A DNA stretch of 13,541 nucleotides from Hydrogenophaga sp. Its GTDB lineage: Bacteria > Pseudomonadota > Gammaproteobacteria > Burkholderiales > Burkholderiaceae_C. Every line of letters begins with the position of its first letter. Position 1 is the stretch's first letter. A model generated the notes under the pieces. That model saw nothing but the letters and a program-made list of their open reading frames with translations, searched no databases and was not told where the DNA came from. Shown piece by piece: positions 7,742-13,541 of the stretch. The stretch is from contig JAGXRS010000449.1 in NCBI GenBank assembly GCA_018335615.1, forward strand, positions 1 to 13,541, read 5' to 3'. Both the position numbers and the translations under genes were made by a program.

Positions 7742-8851
7742 TCAGCGCTCGTCGTAACTCACCACCAGTTTGTCGGTGGTGGGTTTGGCCTGGCAGCTCA
7801 GCACGAAGCCCTTGTCGGTTTCCCAGGGTTCCAGCGTGAAGTTCTTCTCCATCTGCACGGCGCCTTCCATCACCTTGGCGCGGCAGGTGCAGCACACGCC
7901 GCCTTTGCACGACCAGGGCAGGTCCAGGCCGGCGTTCAGGGCCACGTCGAGCACGCGCTCGTCCTTGTTCATCCACAGCTGGTGCGGCTTGCCGTCGACC
8001 ACGACCGTCAGCGCCACTTCACCCGTCTCGCGCACGGCCGGGTGGCCGAGCACGGCGGCCTGGCGTTCGCTGACGGGCAGGGCCTCCAGCGTGGGCGAGG
8101 TGAAGCGCTCGGTGTGGATGCGGTCGGGGCGCACGCCCGCGTCGAGCAGGGCCTTTTCCGTGCTCTCGATCATCGCCTCGGGCCCGCAGATGAACACCTC
8201 GTCCATGCTCGGCACCGGCAGCAGCGCCTCGATGATCTGGCGCACCTTGGCGCTGTCGATGCGGCCTTCCAGCAGCGGCACTTCCAGCGCCTGGCGCGAG
8301 AGCACGTGGATCAGCGTCAGGCGGCCCGGGTAGCGGTCTTTCAGGTCCTGCAGGGCTTCGTTGAACATCACGCTGGCCATGCGGCGGTTGCCGTAGACCA
8401 GGGTGAACTTGGCGTCGGGCGACTCTTCCAGCGTGGAGCACATGATGGACAGGATGGGCGTGATGCCCGAGCCCGCCGCAAAGCCCACGCGGTGCAGCGC
8501 GCGGGGCTTGTGGATGGTGAAGCGGCCGTCGGGCGGCATCACGCGCAGCGTGTCGCCGGCCTTGAGCTCGGTGGCCGCCCAGTTGGAAAACACGCCGCCT
8601 TCCACCGGGCGGATGCCCAGCGTCACTTCACCCAGCCGCACCAGCCGGCTGCGCGGGCTGCTGATGGAATAGCTGCGGCGCACGTCCTGCCCGCCGATGT
8701 CGGCCCGCACGGTCAGGAACTGGCCGGGCTCAAAGGAGAAGGTATCGCGCAGGCTCTCGGGAACGGCCAGCGACACGGCCACCGCGCCAGCGGCTTCGGG
8801 GTCGATGCGCGTCACGGTGAGGTCGTGGAAACGGGGGGCGGCAGTGCTCAT
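7742..8851 (-). CDS. paaE: Phenylacetyl-CoA 1,2-epoxidase, reductase subunit
   Basis: PaaE passes electrons from NAD(P)H through FAD and a [2Fe-2S] cluster to the diiron oxygenase PaaA. The 369-residue protein shows the ferredoxin-reductase order. The FAD-binding RSYS is at 59-62. GVFSN (86-90) lies in the FAD domain. The nucleotide-binding AGSGITP is at 126-132, and CGPEAM at 222-227. The C-terminal plant-type ferredoxin domain (~278-369) has cluster cysteines C315, C320, C323 and C353 (CxxxxCxxC plus a distant Cys). All cofactor sites look intact. ATG 8851 lies 3 bases after the paaD stop, and the gene is last in paaABCDE. Confidence 0.96.
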   Translation of the reverse strand: MSTAAPRFHDLTVTRIDPEAAGAVAVSLAVPESLRDTFSFEPGQFLTVRADIGGQDVRRSYSISSPRSRLVRLGEVTLGIRPVEGGVFSNWAATELKAGDTLRVMPPDGRFTIHKPRALHRVGFAAGSGITPILSIMCSTLEESPDAKFTLVYGNRRMASVMFNEALQDLKDRYPGRLTLIHVLSRQALEVPLLEGRIDSAKVRQIIEALLPVPSMDEVFICGPEAMIESTEKALLDAGVRPDRIHTERFTSPTLEALPVSERQAAVLGHPAVRETGEVALTVVVDGKPHQLWMNKDERVLDVALNAGLDLPWSCKGGVCCTCRAKVMEGAVQMEKNFTLEPWETDKGFVLSCQAKPTTDKLVVSYDER

Positions 8852-8854
8852 GGT

Positions 8855-9379
8855 TCAGTACGGCTTGAAGTAGTCGAAGGGTTCCAGGCAGTCCAGGCAG
8901 CGGTACAGCGCCTTGCATGCCGTGGAACCGAAGGGCGCGGTCTGCGTGGTGTTGTGCGAGCCGCATTGCGGGCAGGGCACATCGACCGGTCGTGCGGCGT
9001 GGCGGCTGAACTGCATCACCCCGGCGGGCGCTGCACTCTGGCTGCCGCATTGCGGGGGTGCGATGCCGTAGGCGCGCAGCTTCTCTTTGGCCACGTCGCT
9101 CATCCAGTCGGTGGTCCAGGCGGGCGAGAGCTGGGTGACGACGCGCCCGGGCAGGCCGGCCTCGCGCAGCGCGGCGACGATGTCGTCCTCGATCTGGCCC
9201 ATGGCCGGGCAGCCGCTGTAGGTGGGCGTGATCACCACCTCGGGCACGCCGTCGGCGCCCGCGCGGACCTCGCGCAGGATGCCCAGCTCGTCCAGGCTGA
9301 TGACCGGGATTTCCGGGTCGGCCAGGTGGGCCACGGCCTGTGCCACGGCCTGCAGCGGGGCCTCGGTCTGGGCGCTCAT
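8855..9379 (-). CDS. paaD: Phenylacetate pathway protein PaaD (MIP18/DUF59 family, zinc-ribbon tail)
   Basis: PaaD is 174 residues. Its N-terminal MIP18/DUF59 domain (~5-105) contains DPEIPVIS (21-28) and the family cysteine in TYSGCP (C57). The C-terminal part has CPQCG (C136, C139), then C155 and CLDC (C161, C164), as for a zinc-ribbon-like metal site, and ends in DYFKPY. By analogy with the MIP18/SufT family it is thought to help mature the iron cluster of the epoxidase system rather than act in catalysis. ATG 9379 follows the paaC stop after 5 bases. The frame stays open upstream through paaC, but that part is a shadow; the Met starting MSAQTEAPL is the natural start. Confidence 0.94.
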   Translation of the reverse strand: MSAQTEAPLQAVAQAVAHLADPEIPVISLDELGILREVRAGADGVPEVVITPTYSGCPAMGQIEDDIVAALREAGLPGRVVTQLSPAWTTDWMSDVAKEKLRAYGIAPPQCGSQSAAPAGVMQFSRHAARPVDVPCPQCGSHNTTQTAPFGSTACKALYRCLDCLEPFDYFKPY

Positions 9380-9384
9380 GGGGC

Positions 9385-10227
9385 TCACCAGACGGCCGTG
9401 GGGTGCGCGCGCGCCAGGCTCTGCATCTCGGCCAGCAGGAAGCCCAGGTGCTCGGAGTGCACGCCCACATGGCCTTGCGCCACATAGCCTTGGTGCGGCT
9501 GGTCGTGACGGCTCAACGTGGCCTCGGTCAGGGTCTCGTTCACGAGCGCATTCCAGTGCTCGCGCAGGCTGACGATGTCCACGCCGGTGCTGTCCGCGGC
9601 CGCGGCACGCTCGGCGGGGCCGGGTTGCCAGAAGGCTTCGCAGTAGGGCAGCAGGTGGTCGACCGCGGCCTGGGCCCGGCGGTGCGATTCCTCGGTGCCG
9701 TCGCCGAAGCGCACCAGCCAGTCGCTGGCGTGCTGCAGGTGGTAGCGCACTTCCTTGAGCGACTTGGCGGCAATGGCGGCCAGCTGCGCGTCCTTGGAGG
9801 ACTGCAGCCGGTCCCACACCAGCACCATGAGCGCGCTCACCAGGAAGTTGCGTGCGATGGTGGTGGCGTAGTCGCGCTCGGCCACCGCGTAGCCCACCAG
9901 GGCGCCGTGGTGCGGCAGCTCCATGACGGTGTGGTTGCGGAACTCGGCGGTGTCGCGGAAGTAGGCCAGCGTGTCTTCGGTCACGCGGCCGTCCTGCCGG
10001 GCGCCCTGCAGGTGGGCAAAGCGCTGCGCCAGGGCACCGTCGCTGTTGATCTGGGCAGCGGCGTGCTGGTAGAGCATGCGCGCCTGCCCGATCAGGTCCA
10101 GGCTGTTGTTCGCCAGGGCCAGGTCTTCTTCGAGGATGGGGCCGTGCCCGCACCACTCGGCGTTGCGCTGGCCCAGCACCAGGGCGTTGTCGGCCAGGTG
10201 GAGGAGGTAGTCGACGGACGCCTGCAT
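9385..10227 (-). CDS. paaC: Phenylacetyl-CoA 1,2-epoxidase, structural subunit PaaC
   Basis: PaaC is the ferritin-like helical partner that forms a heterodimer with PaaA and is regarded as structural rather than catalytic. From ATG 10227 it is 280 residues. The family's N-terminal stretch is clear (LADNALVLGQRNAEWCGHGP, residues 11-30), followed by LEEDLALANNSLDLIGQAR and later KEVRYHLQHASDWLVRFGDG. The paaB stop and this start overlap as TGATG. A GTG directly upstream (10230-10228) would add one residue, so the start is uncertain by one codon. The overlap implies translational coupling to paaB. Confidence 0.95.
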   Translation of the reverse strand: MQASVDYLLHLADNALVLGQRNAEWCGHGPILEEDLALANNSLDLIGQARMLYQHAAAQINSDGALAQRFAHLQGARQDGRVTEDTLAYFRDTAEFRNHTVMELPHHGALVGYAVAERDYATTIARNFLVSALMVLVWDRLQSSKDAQLAAIAAKSLKEVRYHLQHASDWLVRFGDGTEESHRRAQAAVDHLLPYCEAFWQPGPAERAAAADSTGVDIVSLREHWNALVNETLTEATLSRHDQPHQGYVAQGHVGVHSEHLGFLLAEMQSLARAHPTAVW

Positions 10228-10529
10228 CACATGTGCCCCACTTTTTCCGGGATCTCGTAGAAGGTCGGGTGGCGGTAGACCTTGTCGGCGGCCGGGTCGA
10301 AGAAGCTGTCCTTGCTGTCGGGCTCGCTGGCGGTGATGGCGGTGGACGGTGCGACCCAGATGCTCACGCCTTCCTGGCGGCGGGTGTACACGTCACGTGC
10401 CATCTGCAGCGCGTGCCGCGCATCGCTGGCGTGCAGGCTGCCGCAGTGCTTGTGCTCCAGGCCCTGCTTGCTGCGGACAAAAACCTCCCACAGGGGCCAT
10501 TCTTTCAAGGCGGGTGCGTCGGCGCTCAT
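10227..10529 (-). CDS. paaB: Phenylacetyl-CoA 1,2-epoxidase subunit PaaB
   Basis: PaaB is a small protein of 100 residues, typical for the family, that bridges PaaA-PaaC heterodimers in the epoxidase complex. Recognisable stretches are EWPLWEVFVRSKQGLEHKHC (residues 10-29), GSLHASDARHALQMARDVYTR and WVAPSTAI, with the C-terminal FDPAADKVYRHPTFYEIP. ATG 10529 overlaps the paaA stop by 4 bases (ATGA), and its own stop overlaps the paaC start. GGAGG lies upstream within the 3' end of paaA. Confidence 0.96.
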   Translation of the reverse strand: MSADAPALKEWPLWEVFVRSKQGLEHKHCGSLHASDARHALQMARDVYTRRQEGVSIWVAPSTAITASEPDSKDSFFDPAADKVYRHPTFYEIPEKVGHM

Positions 10530-11557
10530 GCGGCCTCCTTCTGTTGACGTTGCTGTTGTTTGCGGGCATGGGCGAGTGCGGCGTCGCGCACCCAGGCGCC
10601 TTGTTCGTGTGCCTTGACGCGGGTCGCCAGGCGCTCCTTGTTCATCGGTCCGTTGCCGTTCACGGTGGCCCAGAACTCGTCCCAGTCGATCTGGCCGTAG
10701 TCGTAATGGCCGCGCGCTTCGTTCCACTTCAGGTCCGGGTCGGGCAGGGTCACGCCCAGCACCTCGGCCTGCGGCACGGTGGCGTCGACGAACTTCTGGC
10801 GCAGGTCGTCGTTGCTGATGCGCTTGATGCCCCAGCGCATGCCCTGCACGCTGTTGGGGCTGTCGGCGTCCGGCGGGCCGAACATGGCCAGGCATTTCCA
10901 CCAGTAGCGGTTCACCGCGTCCTGCACCATGGCCTTCTGCTCGGCCGTGCCCTGCATCATCACCAGCAGGGCCTCGTAGCCCTGGCGCTGGTGGAAGCTT
11001 TCTTCCTTGCAGACGCGGATCATGGCGCGGGCGTACGGGCCGTACGAGCAGCGGCACAGGGGAATCTGGTTCATGATCGCCGCGCCATCCACCAGCCAGC
11101 CGATCACGCCCACGTCGGCCCAGTTCAGGGTGGGGTAGTTGAAAATGGAGCTGTACTTCGCCTTGCCGCTGTGCAGGCCGTCCAGCATCTGGTCGCGGCT
11201 GGTGCCCAGGGTTTCGGCGGCGGAATAGAGGTAGAGGCCGTGGCCGCCCTCGTCCTGCACCTTGGCGATCAGGATCGCCTTGCGTTTCAGGCTGGGCGCG
11301 CGGCTGATCCAGTTGCCCTCGGGCAGCATGCCGACGATTTCGCTGTGGGCGTGCTGGCTGATCTGGCGTACCAGCGTCTTGCGGTAGGCCTCTGGCATCC
11401 AGTCGCGCGGCTCGACCTTGTGGTCGGCGTCGATGACCGTGTCGAAATGGGCCTGAAGCGCCGCTTCAGCGGCGTCCACCGGGCCGGGCACGGCCTTGAG
11501 GCGGGCCGTTTTCGCGTCGCCGGCATCGTCCGGCACGTTGAATGATTGCGTGTACAT
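10526..11557 (-). CDS. paaA: Phenylacetyl-CoA 1,2-epoxidase, catalytic diiron subunit
   Basis: PaaA inserts one oxygen atom of O2 into the ring of phenylacetyl-CoA to give the 1,2-epoxide, the committed step of aerobic phenylacetate breakdown. The 343-residue ferritin-like protein keeps the carboxylate/histidine diiron ligand pattern: E73 (HSEIVG), E103-x-x-H106 (QDEGGH) and E186-x-x-H189 (CKEESFHQ). NYPTLNWADVGVIGWLVDGA and the C-terminal DYGQIDWDEFW region are typical of PaaA. Its N-terminus and Gln-rich tail (KQQQRQQKEAA) extend beyond the core. AGGAG at 11569-11565 lies 7 bases before ATG 11557. It heads the operon, directly downstream of the palindromic operator at 11605-11632. Confidence 0.97.
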   Translation of the reverse strand: MYTQSFNVPDDAGDAKTARLKAVPGPVDAAEAALQAHFDTVIDADHKVEPRDWMPEAYRKTLVRQISQHAHSEIVGMLPEGNWISRAPSLKRKAILIAKVQDEGGHGLYLYSAAETLGTSRDQMLDGLHSGKAKYSSIFNYPTLNWADVGVIGWLVDGAAIMNQIPLCRCSYGPYARAMIRVCKEESFHQRQGYEALLVMMQGTAEQKAMVQDAVNRYWWKCLAMFGPPDADSPNSVQGMRWGIKRISNDDLRQKFVDATVPQAEVLGVTLPDPDLKWNEARGHYDYGQIDWDEFWATVNGNGPMNKERLATRVKAHEQGAWVRDAALAHARKQQQRQQKEAA

Positions 11558-11595
11558 GGGGCAGCTCCTGCGCCGTGACGGGGCGCGTGACCGCC

Positions 11596-11601
11596 AGTAT
11601 A
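11596..11601 (-). promoter_or_regulatory. Putative paaA -10 box (TATACT)
   Basis: On the minus strand TATACT at 11601-11596 is close to the consensus -10 hexamer and lies 38 bases before the paaA start codon. No clear -35 hexamer sits at 16-18 bases; that region is filled by the 28-base palindrome. The placement is what a repressor-blocked promoter would look like, but the promoter itself is inferred. Confidence 0.5.
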
Positions 11602-11604
11602 TTC

Positions 11605-11632
11605 AATTAACCGACCGAGCGGTCGGTTAATT
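11605..11632. promoter_or_regulatory. Palindromic operator, likely for a TetR-family PaaR-type repressor
   Basis: AATTAACCGACCG (11605-11617) and CGGTCGGTTAATT (11620-11632) are perfect inverted repeats of 13 bases separated by AG. A CCGACCG/CGGTCGG core flanked by A/T is typical of TetR-family sites, and in Burkholderiales paa operons are controlled by a phenylacetyl-CoA-responsive TetR-type repressor (PaaR). It lies immediately upstream of the putative paaA -10 box. The regulator gene is not in this window. Confidence 0.8.
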
Positions 11633-11721
11633 CCATCCCCGGTTGTCGGGGTTTTCACTGATTCCGTTCGCCGTCACAAGTCCTTACGCTTGGCGCGTGA
11701 CCCGCTCGCTACAGTGGCGGC

Positions 11722-12309
11722 ATGGAAAACGGACCCCACGCACGTCGATGGATCGCCGCCTCTGCTGTGATGCTGCTCGTCGGTTGTGGTGGTGGTGATG
11801 CGTCGGATGAGCCCACCCACCACGCTGGTGCCTTGCCTGCAACGGGGCTGGTGGCATTGGAAGACAAGACCAGTTGCGCACTGCCCGACTTCAAGGACGC
11901 CCTGCTGCAGCAGATCAACGCCGCACGGGCCAGCGCCCGCACCTGTGGCACCGTGAACATGCCGGCGGTGGGTGGCCTGGCCTGGAATGACCGGCTTTTT
12001 TCCGCAGCTGCCCGTCATTCGGACGACATGGCGCGCCACAACTATTTTTCCCACACGGGGCGTGACGGGCGCAGCCCGGGTCAGCGGGTGAGCGCCGAGG
12101 GCTACAGCTGGCGCATCGCTGGCGAGAACATCGCCGCCGGTCAAACGTCGGTGCATGCGGTGATGACCGCGTGGCTGGCCAGCCCGGGGCACTGCGAAAA
12201 CCTCATGCGCAGCGCGTATACCGAGGTGGGCGTGGCCTGCGTGGTGGCGCCCAGCGGCAGCACCTACAGCCGCTACTGGACGATGAAGCTCGCGCAGCCG
12301 GGCAATTGA
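11722..12309 (+). CDS. CAP-domain (SCP/PR1-like) lipoprotein
   Basis: This is a 195-residue predicted lipoprotein with signal ARRWIAASAVMLLVG and lipobox LLVGC (C22), followed by a Gly/Asp-rich stretch. The CAP domain (~57-190) shows INAAR, the HSDDMARHNYFSH signature (H99, H111), a GENIAAG motif with E135, SPGHCENLM with H157, and a terminal YWTMKL. These are the conserved His/Glu cavity residues of bacterial CAP proteins. Four cysteines after the lipobox (C52, C75, C158, C173) could form disulfides in the envelope. Bacterial CAP proteins are common but their functions are mostly unknown. Start ATG 11722 has only a weak GGCGG upstream. It diverges from paaA and converges on rlmJ. Confidence 0.88.
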   Translation: MENGPHARRWIAASAVMLLVGCGGGDASDEPTHHAGALPATGLVALEDKTSCALPDFKDALLQQINAARASARTCGTVNMPAVGGLAWNDRLFSAAARHSDDMARHNYFSHTGRDGRSPGQRVSAEGYSWRIAGENIAAGQTSVHAVMTAWLASPGHCENLMRSAYTEVGVACVVAPSGSTYSRYWTMKLAQPGN

Positions 12310-12313
12310 TTGC

Positions 12314-13228
12314 TCAGCCGCCCGATTCGAGAGTCTGGCCCTTGCCCCGGCCGCGACCGAGCAGGTCCAGCAGCTGCGGCAGTGCGGCCTGCAGCACGGC
12401 CTTCAGCGTGTGCGGCGGGTTGACCACGAACATGCCGCTGGCGGTGAGGCCCGGGCGGTCCTCCGGACCGTGTGTCGGGTCCTGACCGATGGCCAGCGTG
12501 GCATTGAGCCAGGGCCGCTTGTTCTGGTTCGACACGGTCTTCAGCCGGCGCGGCAGGTCGTGCGCCTCGGGGCGCGGGATGATGGGGTACCACACCAGAA
12601 ACGTACCGGTCGGGAAGCGCTTGAGCTGCTCCTGCACGCAGGCGCTGACCTTGGCGTAGTCGGTCTTGATCTCGTAACTCGGGTCGATCAGCACGGCGGC
12701 GCGCTTGGAGCCGGTGGCCGAGGGCGGTGGCGGCAGAAACGCCTTGATGCCTTCGAAGCCATCCTGTCGCGCCACGGCGATCTGGCGGCCCGCATCCAGC
12801 TGGGCGATGTTGCCCGCCAGCAGCTTGCTGTCGGTGGGGTGCAGCTCGAACAGCTTGAGCTTGTCGCGTGACTCGGCACGCAGCAAGTGGTGCATCACAA
12901 AAGGCGAGCCGGGATAGACGCGCAGCGCCCCCGACGGGTTGTAGCTGGTCACCAGGTCCAGGTAGTCGTCAATCGCCGGCGCGCCGGCAATGGCCGGTTT
13001 GCCGGCCGGGCGCAGGGCGCCCAGCAGCTTGACCACGCCGTCCTTGGCTTCGCCACCGGTTTCGGTGTAATCCCCGTCCAGCCGGTACAGGCCGGCACCC
13101 GCGTGGGTGTCGATCAGGGTCAGGCCGGCCTCCTTCTGCATCAGGTGGCGCAGTGTGGCAATGAGCGTGATGTGCTTGAGCACATCGGCGTGGTTGCCCG
13201 CGTGGAAGGCGTGTCGATAACTGAACAT
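12314..13228 (-). CDS. rlmJ: 23S rRNA (adenine-N6)-methyltransferase RlmJ
   Basis: RlmJ makes the N6-methyladenine at position 2030 (E. coli numbering) of 23S rRNA using SAM. The 304-residue protein begins FSYRHAFHAGNHADVLKH and has LIDTHAGAG (38-46, SAM motif), the YYPGSP-like RVYPGSP, TELHP-like FELHPTD, LIDPSYEIKTDY (catalytic motif IV, D182), LVWYPII, and the C-terminal TASGMFVVNPP, all in the family's order. Motif IV reads DPSYE, whereas the E. coli enzyme has DPPYE. It is slightly longer than E. coli RlmJ. The ATG 13228 start is fixed by the conserved N-terminus. Its end lies 4 bases from the stop of the CAP gene, and it diverges from rplM. Confidence 0.95.
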   Translation of the reverse strand: MFSYRHAFHAGNHADVLKHITLIATLRHLMQKEAGLTLIDTHAGAGLYRLDGDYTETGGEAKDGVVKLLGALRPAGKPAIAGAPAIDDYLDLVTSYNPSGALRVYPGSPFVMHHLLRAESRDKLKLFELHPTDSKLLAGNIAQLDAGRQIAVARQDGFEGIKAFLPPPPSATGSKRAAVLIDPSYEIKTDYAKVSACVQEQLKRFPTGTFLVWYPIIPRPEAHDLPRRLKTVSNQNKRPWLNATLAIGQDPTHGPEDRPGLTASGMFVVNPPHTLKAVLQAALPQLLDLLGRGRGKGQTLESGG

Positions 13229-13280
13229 GCTGGGATGGTAGCGCCTTGGTCACGCCAAGCCATGCGGCGGTGCACAAAAC

Positions 13281-13310
13281 TTGCGCACGCATCCGCTTAT
13301 TTCGTACAAT
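13281..13310 (+). promoter_or_regulatory. Putative rplM promoter
   Basis: TTGCGC (13281-13286) and TACAAT (13305-13310) have an 18-base spacer and fit a sigma-70 promoter reading toward rplM, with a start near 13317. It lies in the 228-base gap between the divergent rlmJ and rplM. A small inverted repeat CTTGG/CCAAG at 13245-13249/13255-13259 sits on the rlmJ side. Confidence 0.55.
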
Positions 13311-13316
13311 CGTGGG

Positions 13317-13456
13317 CTTCGCAGCGATATGCAGGGCTCCGCGACGAAGATGGCAACCCGCCCGCGGGGCGCCGACCTCCCACCTAAGAGTGTTCCGTCA
13401 GAGAACAACCGACCGTGGAAAAGAGCCGCCAAACCACTTCTTGAATAGAGAAACTC
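13317..13456 (+). promoter_or_regulatory. rplM 5' leader, possibly structured
   Basis: If transcription starts near 13317 the untranslated leader is about 140 bases. Its 5' end can form a hairpin: CTTCG (13317-13321) with CGAAG (13345-13349), an internal loop, then GCG (13324-13326) with CGC (13340-13342). A second small stem GTTC/GAAC lies near 13393-13407. Ribosomal protein mRNAs are often autoregulated through such leaders, but I do not recognise a named motif here. No small gene is evident in it. Confidence 0.35.
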
Positions 13457-13541
13457 ATGACCAAAACGTTCAGCGCCAAACCCGCTGACGTGACGCACGA
13501 GTGGTTTGTGATTGACGCGACCGACAAGGTCCTCGGACGAG
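13457..13541 (+). CDS. rplM: 50S ribosomal protein L13, N-terminal part (runs off right edge)
   Basis: L13 is an early-assembling large-subunit protein. Only 28 codons are present, reading MTKTFSAKPADVTHEWFVID then ATDKVLGR, which matches the L13 N-terminus (compare KTFTAKP...WYVVDATGKTLGR in E. coli). The ATG 13457 has AGAG at 13447-13450, a weak ribosome site. In most Proteobacteria rplM is followed by rpsI, which would lie beyond the edge. Confidence 0.95.
   Translation, partial: MTKTFSAKPADVTHEWFVIDATDKVLGR

Noticed and set aside
7658..9487. 609-codon plus-strand frame opposite paaE and paaD
   Set aside because: Both minus-strand genes have complete motifs; the antisense product is compositionally biased.
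8855..10156. 433-codon minus-strand frame that would extend PaaD upstream
   Set aside because: The upstream part runs out of frame through paaC; PaaD homology starts at the Met encoded at 9379.
10349..11545. 398-codon plus-strand frame opposite paaA and paaB
   Set aside because: Antisense shadow of the diiron subunit gene; no recognisable motif.
13375..13420. Possible small leader peptide before rplM
   Set aside because: No start codon with a ribosome site and no attenuator-like hairpin with T-run follows.

Overview
The window is GC-rich, densely coding chromosomal DNA of ordinary bacterial housekeeping and catabolic type. Gene order and protein flavour (ahcY-tlyA-metF behind an SAH riboswitch, a paaABCDE epoxidase operon behind a palindromic operator, an RplM starting MTKTFSAKP) point to a betaproteobacterium of the Burkholderiales, most likely the Comamonadaceae. 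That placement is inferred from recognised protein families and intergenic repeats, not from a database search. No transposase, phage gene, CRISPR array, tRNA or rRNA is visible.

Layout. (1) 1-1184, minus: a HAD-IIB phosphatase whose stop overlaps (ATGA) the start of an MFS transporter that runs off the left edge. (2) 1185-1400: a control region with a SAH riboswitch aptamer and an intrinsic terminator that share bases. (3) 1401-7593, plus: ahcY, a 344-base non-coding stretch rich in hairpins and repeat-like sequence, tlyA, metF, an RlpA-like lipoprotein, metY and an alpha/beta hydrolase. (4) 7742-11557, minus: paaABCDE with almost no spacing, preceded at 11605-11632 by a perfect inverted repeat that looks like a TetR-family (PaaR-type) operator. 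(5) 11722-12309, plus: a CAP-domain lipoprotein, convergent with rlmJ (12314-13228, minus) with only 4 bases between them. (6) From about 13281: a putative promoter and roughly 140-base structured leader for rplM, which is cut by the right edge.

How the genes work together. AhcY removes S-adenosylhomocysteine (SAH), the product of all SAM-dependent methylations. MetF supplies methyl-tetrahydrofolate to remethylate the homocysteine released, and MetY makes homocysteine from O-acetylhomoserine and sulfide. Together they cover the homocysteine/methyl-cycle hub. The riboswitch upstream of ahcY should raise expression when SAH builds up. TlyA, an rRNA methyltransferase, is embedded in the cluster. 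The paa operon encodes the full multicomponent oxygenase that converts phenylacetyl-CoA to its ring 1,2-epoxide, the step that opens aerobic phenylacetate breakdown. RlmJ and L13 both belong to the ribosome.

I found no convincing undescribed system. The most informative non-coding elements are the riboswitch/terminator pair, the paa operator, the structured 2835-3178 region and the rplM leader.
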